Source: Microbacterium proteolyticum (GTDB taxonomy: Bacteria; Actinomycetota; Actinomycetes; Actinomycetales; Microbacteriaceae). From it: DNA of 64,000 nt. This document shows, piece by piece, positions 31,654 to 42,019 of the stretch. Below the pieces are notes generated by a model. That model saw nothing but the letters and a program-made list of their open reading frames with translations. It was not told the DNA's origin and made no database searches. The translations under genes and the position numbers were made by a program. The DNA lies in the NCBI RefSeq assembly GCF_030818075.1, contig NZ_JAUSZZ010000001.1, positions 434,001-498,000 of the forward strand, given 5' to 3'. Position 1 is the first letter of the stretch. Every line of letters starts with the position of its first letter.

Positions 31654-31668
31654 ATAGAGGGATTCTAT
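31654..31668. promoter_or_regulatory. LTTR-type binding site ATAG-N7-CTAT
   Basis: atagagggattctat is an interrupted palindrome 26 bp from the LysR start and 91 bp from the dehydrogenase start. The spacing is the same as in the ATAC-N7-GTAT sites of BenM/CatM-type regulators. Confidence 0.6.
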
Positions 31669-31758
31669 GGTCGGCATCCGAACCTTCGTCTGGACCTCTC
31701 GGTGTCCGGCGTCTTGAATCGAGAACAGCGCACGAACACGCGCGAAGGGAAGAGTGCA

Positions 31759-32709
31759 ATGACGCAGACATGGTCGCCGCGGCGCGTCGCGATCCTCGGG
31801 GCATCCGGTCTCACCGGTGCGGGCCTCGCCCATCAGCTCTCGCTCAGCGACGACTACGACGAGATCCTGCTGTTCGACCTCAAGCAGAACGTGCTGCAGG
31901 CGCACGCGATCGACATGCGCGAAGCGCAGATCGTCGCGGGACGCACGCGGGCCCGGCTCGTCGTCGTGCCGCTCGACCGCGCGGCCGAGCAGGAGCCCGT
32001 CGACCTCGTGGTGTTCGCCGCTTCGCTCCCCGAGACGCCGGACGGAACACGGGAAGCGTTCCTGCAGGGCAACCTCGGGGTGCTCGACGCGGTGCGTCCC
32101 GCCATCGAGGCGCTCGCGGGCGAGACGGGCCTCGTCATGATCGTCACCAACCCCGCCGATGTGCTGGCCACCTGCCTCGCGCACACCAGCGGCATCCACC
32201 CCGCGCGGATCTTCGGCTACTGCCTCAACGACAGCGCCCGCTTCATCGCCGCGATCTCGCGGGAGCTGCAGGTGGACCCGGGCCGCCTCGACGCCCTCGT
32301 GATCGGCGAGCACGGCGACGGTCAGGTGCTCGTGTGGAGCGGTGTCACCCTCGACGGCGCTCCGCTCGCCCTCGACGCCGCGCAGCGCGCGCGGATCGAC
32401 GCCGACGCCCGCGGCTGGTTCCGCCGGTGGTCCGACCTGCGGCCGGGCCGCAGCTCCGGGTGGACCACGCCGGTGGGCTCCGCCCGCACGATCGCGCAGC
32501 TCGCCGCCGGCGTGCCGGTGCCGGTCGCGGTGTGGCGACGCGACGGCGACAGTAACGACTCGCACACGACGTTGCTCGCCGTCGTGCGCGACGGCGCGGT
32601 CGTTCCCACGCCACTGGACTACCTCGACGACGCCGAACGCGCCGCCGTCGACGAGGCCTCCGCGGCCCTCGCCGACAAGGCCCTGCGCGCCGCCGCACTC
32701 ACGCACTGA
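31759..32709 (+). CDS. NAD-dependent 2-hydroxyacid dehydrogenase, lactate/malate dehydrogenase family
   Basis: A 316-residue LDH/MDH-superfamily enzyme. The N-terminal Rossmann motif is GASGLTGAGLA, and LLFDLK places Asp at the end of strand 2, favouring NAD. Catalytic residues are present: Asp158 and Arg161 in NDSARF and His185 in GEHGD. The substrate-specificity loop (AASLPETPDGTREAF) differs from lactate and malate enzymes. It heads an operon with benzoylformate decarboxylase and a benzaldehyde-type dehydrogenase, so oxidation of mandelate or a related 2-hydroxyacid to the 2-ketoacid is the best inference. gaaggga precedes the ATG at 31759; the longer frame crosses the LysR promoter. Confidence 0.85.
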   Translation: MTQTWSPRRVAILGASGLTGAGLAHQLSLSDDYDEILLFDLKQNVLQAHAIDMREAQIVAGRTRARLVVVPLDRAAEQEPVDLVVFAASLPETPDGTREAFLQGNLGVLDAVRPAIEALAGETGLVMIVTNPADVLATCLAHTSGIHPARIFGYCLNDSARFIAAISRELQVDPGRLDALVIGEHGDGQVLVWSGVTLDGAPLALDAAQRARIDADARGWFRRWSDLRPGRSSGWTTPVGSARTIAQLAAGVPVPVAVWRRDGDSNDSHTTLLAVVRDGAVVPTPLDYLDDAERAAVDEASAALADKALRAAALTH

Positions 32710-32731
32710 CACACCGAAAGGGGACTGACCG

Positions 32732-34186
32732 ATGACGTTCTTCGACCCGCAGACCTGGGATGGCCGCTACTTCGACGGATCGTGGGTGAGCACGCCCGAC
32801 ACCGCCGCGGTGGTCTCGCCCTCGACCGGCGAGACGATCGGCCGGGTGGCCGCAGCCACCGCCGCTGACCTCGACCGCACGGTGGACGCCGCGCGCCGCG
32901 CGCAGACCGCGTGGGCCGCCGCCCCCGCCGAGGAGCGCGCCGCCGCCATGCGTCGCGCCGCGGCGATCATCGAGGAGAACACCGAGACCCTCGCCCGCTG
33001 GCTCAGCGACGAGGCCGGTTCCGCGCAGGGCAAGGCCCACTTCGAGGCCAGCCTCGTCGCGAACGAGTTCCACCTCGCCGCAGCCACCGCGATGATGCCG
33101 TACGGCCAGCTGCTGCGCTCGGCCCGTCCGCGCCTGAGCCTCAGCCGTCGCCGCCCCGTCGGCGTGGTCGGCGTCATCTCGCCGTTCAACTTCCCCGGCA
33201 TCCTGTCGGCGCGCTCGATCGCCCCGGCTCTCGCCCTCGGCAACGCCGTCGTGCTCAAGCCCGACCCGCGCACGAGCGTCAGCGGCGGCCTGTTCTTCGC
33301 CGCCGTGCTCGAGGCGGCCGGTGTTCCCGCCGGGGTGTTCTCGGTGCTGCCGGGCGGCGTCGAGGTGGGATCGGCACTCGTCGAGCACCCCGCGGTGCCG
33401 ATCATCTCGTTCACCGGGTCGACCGAGGCGGGGCGCATCATCGGTGCCCGCGCGGGACAGCTGCTCAAGCGCGCGCACCTCGAGCTCGGCGGCAACAATG
33501 CCCTCGTCGTGCTCGGCGACGTCGATGTATCGGCGGCGGCATCCGCCGGCGCGTGGGGATCGTTCCTGCACCAGGGCCAGATCTGCATGACCACCGGGCG
33601 TCACCTCGTGCACGACAGCATCTACGACGAGTACGTCGAGGTCCTCAGCGCGAAGGCGTCCGCCCTGCCCGCGGGCGACCCCTCCACGGGGGTACCGCTC
33701 GGACCGATCATCGACGAGCGCCAGCGCGACAAGATCGCCGCGATCGTGAGCGAGACGGTCGATGCCGGCGCGCGGGTCACCGCGGGCGGCGGCTACGACC
33801 GGCTGTTCTTCGAGGCCACCGTCCTCGCCGACGTCACCCCCGAGCACGCCGCGTTCCAGAAGGAGATCTTCGGCCCCGTCGCCCCGGTCACGCGCTTCGG
33901 CTCCGTCGACGAACTCGTCGAGCTCGTCAACGCGAGCGACTACGGCCTCTCCCTCGGCATCCTGGCGAAGGACGCGTTCCGCGCCTACGAGCTCGCGGAT
34001 CGCCTCCCCAGCGGCATCCTGCACATCAACGACCAGACCGTCGACGACGAGTCGCAGGCTCCGTTCGGCGGCGTCGGCGCCTCGGGCACGGGCGCCCGGT
34101 TCGGCGGGCACGAGGCCAACATCGAGGCGTTCACCGAGACCCAGTGGGTCACGATGCAGGCCGACGTCGCGACCTACCCGTTCTGA
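32732..34186 (+). CDS. Aldehyde dehydrogenase, benzaldehyde dehydrogenase type
   Basis: A 484-residue NAD(P)-dependent aldehyde dehydrogenase. Glu251 in LELGGNNALVV and Cys285 in GQICMTTGRHLV are the catalytic pair; the latter context is typical of benzaldehyde/vanillin dehydrogenases (XylC, Vdh). SPFNFPG and GSTEAGRIIG form the cofactor site, and SQAPFGGVGASGTGARFGG is the C-terminal motif. gaaagggg precedes the start. In the operon it would oxidise the aldehyde released by the decarboxylase to benzoate or an analogue. Confidence 0.9.
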   Translation: MTFFDPQTWDGRYFDGSWVSTPDTAAVVSPSTGETIGRVAAATAADLDRTVDAARRAQTAWAAAPAEERAAAMRRAAAIIEENTETLARWLSDEAGSAQGKAHFEASLVANEFHLAAATAMMPYGQLLRSARPRLSLSRRRPVGVVGVISPFNFPGILSARSIAPALALGNAVVLKPDPRTSVSGGLFFAAVLEAAGVPAGVFSVLPGGVEVGSALVEHPAVPIISFTGSTEAGRIIGARAGQLLKRAHLELGGNNALVVLGDVDVSAAASAGAWGSFLHQGQICMTTGRHLVHDSIYDEYVEVLSAKASALPAGDPSTGVPLGPIIDERQRDKIAAIVSETVDAGARVTAGGGYDRLFFEATVLADVTPEHAAFQKEIFGPVAPVTRFGSVDELVELVNASDYGLSLGILAKDAFRAYELADRLPSGILHINDQTVDDESQAPFGGVGASGTGARFGGHEANIEAFTETQWVTMQADVATYPF

Positions 34187-34205
34187 TCTCGCGGAGGAAT
34201 CCCCC

Positions 34206-35795
<1,590 letters not shown>

Positions 35796-35859
35796 ATCCC
35801 TGCCTACCCGCCGCGACGGTCACGTCGCGGCGTCGACAACGATGTCCAAGGAGTCCTGC

Positions 35860-37251
35860 ATGTCCGCTGAATCCTCACGCCGCTCGGGTGGTTTCACCCC
35901 GACCGGCACCATCTCGACCGCGGCGGACCGTCGCCGTGTCGTCTTCGCCACGGTCGTCGGCACGACCGTGGAGTGGTACGACTTCTTCCTCTACTCCACC
36001 GCCGCGGGCCTGGTGTTCGGCCAGCTGTTCTTCGCCCCGGCCGGGCCCGGGTTCGCGCAGATCCTGTCGTTCCTCACCGTGGGGCTGAGCTTCCTGTTCC
36101 GCCCGCTCGGCGCGTTCCTCGCCGGTCACCTCGGCGACAAGTACGGCCGTCGCATCGTCCTCATGCTGACGCTGATCCTGATGGGCGCGTCCACGACGCT
36201 CATCGGCGTGCTGCCGACGTACGACGTCATCGGCATCGCCGCCCCCATCCTGCTGATCCTGCTGCGCATCCTGCAGGGGATCTCGGCCGGCGGCGAGTGG
36301 GGTGGCGCGGTGCTCATGGCGGTCGAGCACGCCCCCAAGACCAAGCGCAGCCTCTTCGGCGCCTCCCCGCAGCTCGGCGTGCCGCTCGGTCTGCTGCTGG
36401 CCAGCGGCATCCTCGCCCTGATGGCGCTCATCGCGCCGGGCGACGCGTTCCTCGCGTGGGGCTGGCGCGTGCCGTTCCTGCTGTCGTTCGTGCTCATCCT
36501 CGTCGGCCACTACGTGCGCAAGAAGGTCGAGGAGAGCCCGGTGTTCGTCGAGCTGAGCGAGCGCAAGGAGAAGACCCAGGCGCCGATCGTCCAGCTCTTC
36601 CGCAAGCACGCCGTGCTCGTGATCATCGCCGCGCTCGTGTTCGCGGGCAACAACGCCGTGGGCTACATGACCACCGGCGGGTACATCCAGCGCTACGCCA
36701 CCAATCCCAACGGGCCGGTGGGGCTGGCCACCGCCGACGTGCTCGGTGCCGTCACCCTCTCGGCCGTGTCGTGGCTGGTCTTCACCGCGATCGGCGGGTG
36801 GATCGGCGACAAGATCGGCCGCCGCAACACCTACTTCGTCGGCTGGGCCGCCCAGCTCGTCGGGGTGCTGCTGCTGTTCCCGCTCGTCAACACCGGCAGC
36901 GTGGGCATGCTGGCCCTGGGCCTCGTCGTGCTCACGGTCGGCCTGGGCCTGACCTACGGGCCCCAGGCGGCGCTGTACGCCGAGCTGTTCCCGGCATCCA
37001 TCCGCTTCTCGGGGGTGTCGATCTCGTACGCGATCGGCGCGATCCTCGGCGGGGCCTTCGCCCCGACCATCGCTCAGGCGCTCGTCGACGCGACCGGCGG
37101 CACGAACGCGGTCACCGTCTACCTCGCCGGCATGACGGTCATCGGCTTCCTCGCCACCCTGCTGCTGCGCGACCGCAGCGGCATCCCGCTCGGCCCCGAC
37201 CACGAGGCCGAGCAGTCCGTCAGCCCGGTGCGCGGTCTGCAGCGGGCCTGA
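35860..37251 (+). CDS. MFS transporter, metabolite:H+ symporter (MHS/shikimate) family
   Basis: A 463-residue importer. The family hallmark VEWYDFFLYSTAAGLVFGQLFF is in TM1, then GHLGDKYGRRIVLML after TM2 and RILQGISAGGEWGGAVLM in TM4-5. MHS carriers bring in organic acids such as shikimate, proline-betaine and aromatic acids. AAGGAG six bases before 35860 fixes the start; the ATG at 35842 is not used. As last gene of the operon it probably imports mandelate or its analogue. Confidence 0.92.
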   Translation: MSAESSRRSGGFTPTGTISTAADRRRVVFATVVGTTVEWYDFFLYSTAAGLVFGQLFFAPAGPGFAQILSFLTVGLSFLFRPLGAFLAGHLGDKYGRRIVLMLTLILMGASTTLIGVLPTYDVIGIAAPILLILLRILQGISAGGEWGGAVLMAVEHAPKTKRSLFGASPQLGVPLGLLLASGILALMALIAPGDAFLAWGWRVPFLLSFVLILVGHYVRKKVEESPVFVELSERKEKTQAPIVQLFRKHAVLVIIAALVFAGNNAVGYMTTGGYIQRYATNPNGPVGLATADVLGAVTLSAVSWLVFTAIGGWIGDKIGRRNTYFVGWAAQLVGVLLLFPLVNTGSVGMLALGLVVLTVGLGLTYGPQAALYAELFPASIRFSGVSISYAIGAILGGAFAPTIAQALVDATGGTNAVTVYLAGMTVIGFLATLLLRDRSGIPLGPDHEAEQSVSPVRGLQRA

Positions 37252-37258
37252 CCCGGTT

Positions 37259-37297
37259 GCACGGCCTCGTCCCGCGTCGCGCGGGGCGGGGCCGTGC
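37259..37297 (+). terminator. Hairpin terminator of the mandelate-type operon
   Basis: Eighteen-base arms with two mismatches (starting gcacggcc and ending ggccgtgc) enclose a TCG loop, eight bases after the MHS gene stop. Confidence 0.65.
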
Positions 37298-37345
37298 CGC
37301 GCGGGCTCGGCCGTTCTTCGGATCGAACGCCCGCATTTTTCTTCC

Positions 37346-37378
37346 TTGTCAAACAGACTGACTGTTCATACAGTCAGT
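37346..37378 (+). promoter_or_regulatory. Promoter and overlapping TetR-type operator of the GH3 operon
   Basis: TTGTCA (37346-37351) and TACAGT (37369-37374) are 17 bp apart. A perfect inverted repeat, actgactg (37357-37364) and cagtcagt (37371-37378) with a 6-bp spacer, covers the spacer and -10 box. The TetR gene at the end of the same unit is the likely repressor. Confidence 0.7.
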
Positions 37379-37400
37379 GCAGATCACTCCGGAGGTTCCC

Positions 37401-39290
37401 ATGTCCGACACGCTGTCCCCCACCGCCGCGGCGCTCACCGCACCCGACGGCACGCGATTCCGCGATCTCGACCACGACGGCATCATGGCGGTCTACGAGA
37501 ACCCGACCGCGAGCATCGACGACCGCGTCGACGACCTGCTGTCGCGGATGACGCTGGCCGAGAAGGCCGGCCAGATGTTCCAGTCCGTCATCGAGTCCGG
37601 ACGCGGCGGAGTCGTCGTCGAGCACGACACCCCCGACGATGACATCGTCGGAGCCGAGCGCTACAACAAGACGGCGACCAGCGACCTGCTCGGCGAGAAG
37701 CACATGACCCACTTCAACGTGCTCGAGCTCGAGAGCGTCGAGCAGGCCGTGGCCTGGAGCAACGCCCTGCAGGAGGCAGCGTCGCGCACGAGACTCGGCA
37801 TCCCCGTCACCCTCTCCACCGATCCGCGGCATGCGTTCGTCCGCAACGTCGGCGCCTCGCTCCCCTCCGCGTTCTTCTCGAAGTGGCCGGAGCCCCTGGG
37901 CCTTGCCGCGCTCCGCGACGTCGACACGGTCCGGGAGTTCGCCGACATCGCGCGCGCCGAGTACGCCTCCGTCGGCATCCGCGCCGCACTCCACCCCACC
38001 GTCGACCTCACGACCGAGCCGCGCTGGGCGCGGCAGATCCACACGTTCGGAGAGGATGCCGAGCTCGCCTCCGCCTACGTGCGCGCGTACCTCGACGGGT
38101 TCCAGGGTGCCGAGCTGGGTGCGACGTCGGTGGCCTGCACCACCAAGCACTTCCCCGGAGGCGGTCCCCAGAAGAACGGCGAGGACGCGCACTTCCCCTA
38201 CGGGCGGGAGCAGGTCTACCCCGGCGACAACTTCGACTACCACCTCGAGCCCTTCCGTGCCGCGATCGCGGCGGGCACGGCGGGCATCATGCCCTACTAC
38301 GGCCTCCCCGAGGGGCTCGTCCTCGACGGCGAGCCGGTGGAGGAGGTCGGGTTCGGCTTCAACAAGCAGATCCTCACCGGTCTCCTGCGCGAGAAGCTCG
38401 GCTACGACGGGGTCATCTGCACCGACTGGGCCCTCGTGCACGGGTACACCACCCCCGGGCGGGAGCTGCCCCCGAAGGCGTGGGGCATGGAGCACGCCGA
38501 CGCACGCACCCGCGTGAAGAAGATCCTCGACGCCGGAGCCGATCAGCTCGGCGGCGAGAAGTGCCCCGAGATCGTCGTCGACCTCGTCGAGAGCGGCGAG
38601 ATCGCCGAGCAGCGCATCGACGAGTCGGTGCGGCGGCTGCTGCGGGTGAAGTTCGCCCTCGGCCTCTTCGACGACCCGTTCCTCGACCTCGACCACGCAC
38701 GCGCCGTCGCGGGGGCCGCCGACGCGGTCGCGGCCGGTCACGCGGCCCAGCAGCGCAGCATCATCGTCCTGACCAACGGCGACACCGGCCGCGCGGTGCT
38801 CCCCTTCCGCACCGGTCTGCGGGTCTACGCCGAGGGCGTGGACCGGGCGATCCTCGCCGAGTTCGCCGAGGTGGCGGACGATCCCCGGGATGCCGACATC
38901 GCGATCCTCCGCGTGAAAGCGCCGAGCGAGGTGCGACAGACCTTCTACTTCGAGACGTTCTTCCACCAGGGCTCGCTCGAGTTCTCGCCCGACGAGGCCG
39001 CCCACATCGACGCGCTCTGCCGCGCCGTCCCCACCGTCGTCGACGTGTTCCTCGACCGACCGGCCATCCTCACCGACGTCGTCGCCGCGGCGGCGGCGGT
39101 GACGGGATCGTTCGGCAGCGGAGACCGGGCGTACCTCGAGGTGCTCTTCGGCCAGGCGCGCGCGGAGGGGCGGCTGCCGTTCGAGCTCCCCTCGTCGATG
39201 GCCGCCGTCGAGCGTTCGCGCGAGGACGTGCCCTTCGACACCGAGGCACCGCTGTTCCCCTACGGACACGGCCTCACGACCCCCGCCTGA
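37401..39290 (+). CDS. Glycoside hydrolase family 3, beta-glucosidase type
   Basis: A 629-residue GH3 enzyme. The first domain (about 35-395) holds the nucleophile Asp in GVICTDWALV and the substrate-binding KHFPGGG; the second (about 410-620) ends with the usual FPYGHGLTTP. It has no signal peptide, so it acts in the cytosol on glycosides brought in by the following carrier. GGAGG precedes the ATG at 37401. The HFNVLELESVEQAVAWSNALQ section resembles exo-beta-glucosidases with a shorter N-terminus. Linkage and sugar are unknown. Confidence 0.9.
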   Translation: MSDTLSPTAAALTAPDGTRFRDLDHDGIMAVYENPTASIDDRVDDLLSRMTLAEKAGQMFQSVIESGRGGVVVEHDTPDDDIVGAERYNKTATSDLLGEKHMTHFNVLELESVEQAVAWSNALQEAASRTRLGIPVTLSTDPRHAFVRNVGASLPSAFFSKWPEPLGLAALRDVDTVREFADIARAEYASVGIRAALHPTVDLTTEPRWARQIHTFGEDAELASAYVRAYLDGFQGAELGATSVACTTKHFPGGGPQKNGEDAHFPYGREQVYPGDNFDYHLEPFRAAIAAGTAGIMPYYGLPEGLVLDGEPVEEVGFGFNKQILTGLLREKLGYDGVICTDWALVHGYTTPGRELPPKAWGMEHADARTRVKKILDAGADQLGGEKCPEIVVDLVESGEIAEQRIDESVRRLLRVKFALGLFDDPFLDLDHARAVAGAADAVAAGHAAQQRSIIVLTNGDTGRAVLPFRTGLRVYAEGVDRAILAEFAEVADDPRDADIAILRVKAPSEVRQTFYFETFFHQGSLEFSPDEAAHIDALCRAVPTVVDVFLDRPAILTDVVAAAAAVTGSFGSGDRAYLEVLFGQARAEGRLPFELPSSMAAVERSREDVPFDTEAPLFPYGHGLTTPA

Positions 39291-39319
39291 CCCCCTTCCC
39301 CCTCGTCAAAGGAGACACC

Positions 39320-40633
39320 ATGACACAGACACAGCATCCTGTCCCGGCGGCCGCCGGCAGCACGGCCGAGAGCACCGCCGAGCGGATGATGCGGCTGACG
39401 GGCCAGCACGTCGGCGCCGGCTTCATCACCCGTTACGTCCTCGGCCAACTGGGGGTGTGGATCGCCCTCATGACCCCCGCCGCCGTCACCCTCTCGCTTC
39501 GCGTCGGCGACGTGGATCCGGCGAACAAGGCGGCATCCCTCTCGCTCATCGCGGGGCTCGGCGCCGCCTGCGCGCTGTTCGCCAACCCGATCTTCGGGCG
39601 CCTCAGCGACAAGTCGACCTCGCGCTTCGGTCAGCGGCGCCCCTTCATCCTCGGCGGCGTGCTGGTGGGGATCATCGCGACGTTCTTCCTCGGAGCGGCG
39701 ACGACCATTCCGATGATCGCCGTCGCGTGGTGCATCGCGCAGGTCGGCTTCAACACCGCCCTCGCCGCCACCGTGGCCGTGCTGCCCGAACGCGTCCCCG
39801 CGCACAAGCGCGGTCGGGTGTCGGCGTGGCTCGGCTCCGGCAGTCAGGTCGGTGCCGTCGCCGGGACGTTCCTCGTGCAGGGGACGGGCACGCAGGGCGT
39901 CTGGATGTTCCTCGCCCCCGCCGCGCTCGCCCTCGTTCTCGTGGTCGTCTTCGTCGCCGGCCTCAAGGAAGCGCCGCGCACCCGCGCGGAGGTCGGGCGG
40001 TTCCGTCTCGCCGACATCTTCACCGCGCTGTGGATCAACCCGTTCCGCTTCCCGGCCTTCGGACTCGCGTGGGTGGGTCGCTTCCTCGTCTGGACCGCGC
40101 TGGCCCTGCTGACGACGTACAAGACCTACTTCCTCAGCGACCACCTCGGCCTGCCCAAGGAGGCGCTGCCGAATCTGCTGTTCATCTCCATGCTGGCCCT
40201 CGCCGCCAGCGTGTTCGTCAGCAGCCTCCTCGCGGGCTGGCTGAGCGACATCGTGAAACGACGCAAGGTCTTCGTCATCGCCGCCTCGCTCGGCTACGCG
40301 GCCGCGATGATCGTGGTGGCCACCGCCACCGGCTTCGACGGGTTCCTGCTGGGCGTCGTCATCGGCGGTCTGTCGCAGGGGGCGTACATGGGCGTCGACT
40401 ACGCGCTCGTCTCGGACGTGCTGCCCGACTCCGACACGGAGGCCGCGAAGGGCATGGGCGTGTTCAACCTGTCGAGCACCGTGCCCCAGACGGTCGCCCC
40501 CGTGCTCGCGCCGGTGCTTCTGCTGATCGGGGCGACGCCCGGCAGCCAGAACTACGTCGCGCTCTACGTCGGCGCGGCGGTCTTCGCCCTGCTGGGCGCC
40601 GCGGCGATCGCCGTGATCCGCGGCGTCCGCTGA
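39320..40633 (+). CDS. MFS/GPH-type sugar transporter
   Basis: A 437-residue carrier with the motif GRLSDKSTSRFGQRRPFILGG after TM2, close to the glycoside-pentoside-hexuronide/sucrose symporter pattern. LSDIVKRRKVFVI repeats this in the second half. aaaggag precedes the ATG at 39320. It lies 29 bp after the GH3 gene and most likely imports an oligosaccharide or glycoside that the GH3 enzyme cleaves. Confidence 0.87.
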   Translation: MTQTQHPVPAAAGSTAESTAERMMRLTGQHVGAGFITRYVLGQLGVWIALMTPAAVTLSLRVGDVDPANKAASLSLIAGLGAACALFANPIFGRLSDKSTSRFGQRRPFILGGVLVGIIATFFLGAATTIPMIAVAWCIAQVGFNTALAATVAVLPERVPAHKRGRVSAWLGSGSQVGAVAGTFLVQGTGTQGVWMFLAPAALALVLVVVFVAGLKEAPRTRAEVGRFRLADIFTALWINPFRFPAFGLAWVGRFLVWTALALLTTYKTYFLSDHLGLPKEALPNLLFISMLALAASVFVSSLLAGWLSDIVKRRKVFVIAASLGYAAAMIVVATATGFDGFLLGVVIGGLSQGAYMGVDYALVSDVLPDSDTEAAKGMGVFNLSSTVPQTVAPVLAPVLLLIGATPGSQNYVALYVGAAVFALLGAAAIAVIRGVR

Positions 40634-40635
40634 GG

Positions 40636-40674
40636 ATCCTGGGGCGGCGGTCCGCGGGACCGCCGCCCTAGGAT
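40636..40674 (+). terminator. Very stable hairpin between the carrier gene and its TetR gene
   Basis: gggcggcggtcc and ggaccgccgccc are perfect 12-base arms around GCG, extended by atcct/aggat after one mismatch. The right end includes AGGAT, the probable ribosome site of the TetR gene, so the structure may terminate transcription or hide that site. Confidence 0.6.
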
Positions 40675-40681
40675 GAGAGCC

Positions 40682-41293
40682 ATGCCTCGCGCCCCCCGGA
40701 TCGTCGCTCAAGGCGACTCGACCCGGGAGGCCATCTTCACCTCGGCCGTGCAGAACTTCGGCCGATTCGGCTACCGCGGAACCTCGCTCGCCCGCATCGC
40801 CGCGGACGCCGGCATCGTGCAGTCCGCGATCCTGCACCACTTCGCCACCAAGGAGAAGCTGCTCCTGGCCACTCTCGAGCGCTTCTACGACGAACACGGC
40901 ACGCTGCGCGACCCCGAGGGCCGGGGGATCGACGAGATGCCGGTGCCCGACTACCTCGAGCTGGCCGCTGCGACGAACGAACGTCGCGCAGACCTGGTGC
41001 GCTTCTACGCGGTGCTCTCGGCCGAGAGCACGACCGAACAGCACCCCGCTCAAGAATTCTTCCGCGCGCGATTCACGCGGATGCGCGGTCATCTGACCGA
41101 CAAGATCCAGGCCGAGTGGGGCGGTGCGCTCTCCCCCGAACACGCGCGCGATCTGGTGACCCTGGCGGTCGCGGCCCTCGATGGTCTGCAGACCCAGTGG
41201 ATCCTCGATCCCCGCGTCGCGATGACCTCGTGCGTCGCCCTCCTGCGGCGAGTGCTCTCCCCCGCCCACGACGCTGCCGCCGACGCGGACTGA
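40682..41293 (+). CDS. TetR family transcriptional regulator
   Basis: A 203-residue regulator with an N-terminal HTH (AIFTSAVQNFGRFGYRGTSLA, then AADAGIVQSAILHHFATKEKLLLATLERFYDEH). The C-terminal domain resembles TetR_C_6-type regulators of sugar genes. ATG at 40682 has agga at eight bases; an ATG at 40673 overlaps that site. It is the third gene of the GH3 unit and probably represses it through the operator at 37357-37378. Confidence 0.88.
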   Translation: MPRAPRIVAQGDSTREAIFTSAVQNFGRFGYRGTSLARIAADAGIVQSAILHHFATKEKLLLATLERFYDEHGTLRDPEGRGIDEMPVPDYLELAAATNERRADLVRFYAVLSAESTTEQHPAQEFFRARFTRMRGHLTDKIQAEWGGALSPEHARDLVTLAVAALDGLQTQWILDPRVAMTSCVALLRRVLSPAHDAAADAD

Positions 41294-41375
41294 GCGCGCC
41301 GGCGCCGACGGGTTCGGACGACCCTCGCGCGGGCCGCGCCCGCCTCGCCGCCGCCGTGGCGGCCCGCCGACCCCC

Positions 41376-41400
41376 GATCGGCTCGGCTCTCGAGCCGATC
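41376..41400. terminator. Hairpin between convergent TetR and MocA-like genes
   Basis: gatcggctc and gagccgatc are perfect 9-base arms around a 7-nt loop; the right arm touches the stop codon of the MocA-like gene. Confidence 0.5.
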
Positions 41401-41968
41401 AGCGCGAATCGACGTCGGCACCCGCCCAGAGGTCGCCGCACTCGACGAGGTCGGCGCCCTGCGCGATGAGGTAGGGGCGGGCGCCGATGTCTCCCCGGAT
41501 CAGCCCCGACAGCGGCTTCCAGTGCGCGCGCCCCAGCAGCACGGGGTGACCGGGTCGACCCGCGTAGGTCGCCTGCGCGAGAGCCTCCGGCCGCGCGCGG
41601 CGCATCACCCGGGCGACCGCCGAGGGGAGCAGGTCGGGGGTGTCGACGGGGACGACCACGGCGGCGACAGCGGGGCCGCCGGCCAGGGCACGCAGCCCGC
41701 TCCGCAGGGAAGCCGACATCCCCTCCGCCCAGTCCTCCGCGCGCACGATCCGCGCGGTGCGAGGGACGAGAGCCTGCGCCTCGTCGGCGCCCGCGCCCAG
41801 CACGACGGTGACGTCACGGCATCCGCCCTCGACGAGAGCACGCACCGCCAGCGCCACCCACGGAGCCCCGGCGGGCGTGCGCGCGAGGGCCTTCGGGCCA
41901 CCGAAGCGCCGCCCCGCACCGGCGGCCAGCACCAGCCCGGAGACGTGGTCGGCAGGCTCAGGGGGCAT
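41399..41968 (-). CDS. Molybdenum cofactor nucleotidyltransferase-like protein (MocA/MobA type)
   Basis: A 189-residue NTP-transferase. The N-terminal LAAGAGRRFGGPKAL is the nucleotide-binding loop, and PVDTPDLL carries the metal-binding Asp. MocA-type enzymes add CMP to molybdopterin for xanthine-dehydrogenase-type enzymes. The divergent neighbour is xdhC, which supports this role over guanylyl transfer. No molybdenum hydroxylase subunit is in the window. Start 41968 is chosen; a GTG at 41974 is possible. Confidence 0.85.
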   Translation of the reverse strand: MPPEPADHVSGLVLAAGAGRRFGGPKALARTPAGAPWVALAVRALVEGGCRDVTVVLGAGADEAQALVPRTARIVRAEDWAEGMSASLRSGLRALAGGPAVAAVVVPVDTPDLLPSAVARVMRRARPEALAQATYAGRPGHPVLLGRAHWKPLSGLIRGDIGARPYLIAQGADLVECGDLWAGADVDSR

Positions 41969-42019
41969 GGTCACGACAGCGTAGCGTGCGTGAAACACGC
42001 CCCGGCTACCGTCGACCGC

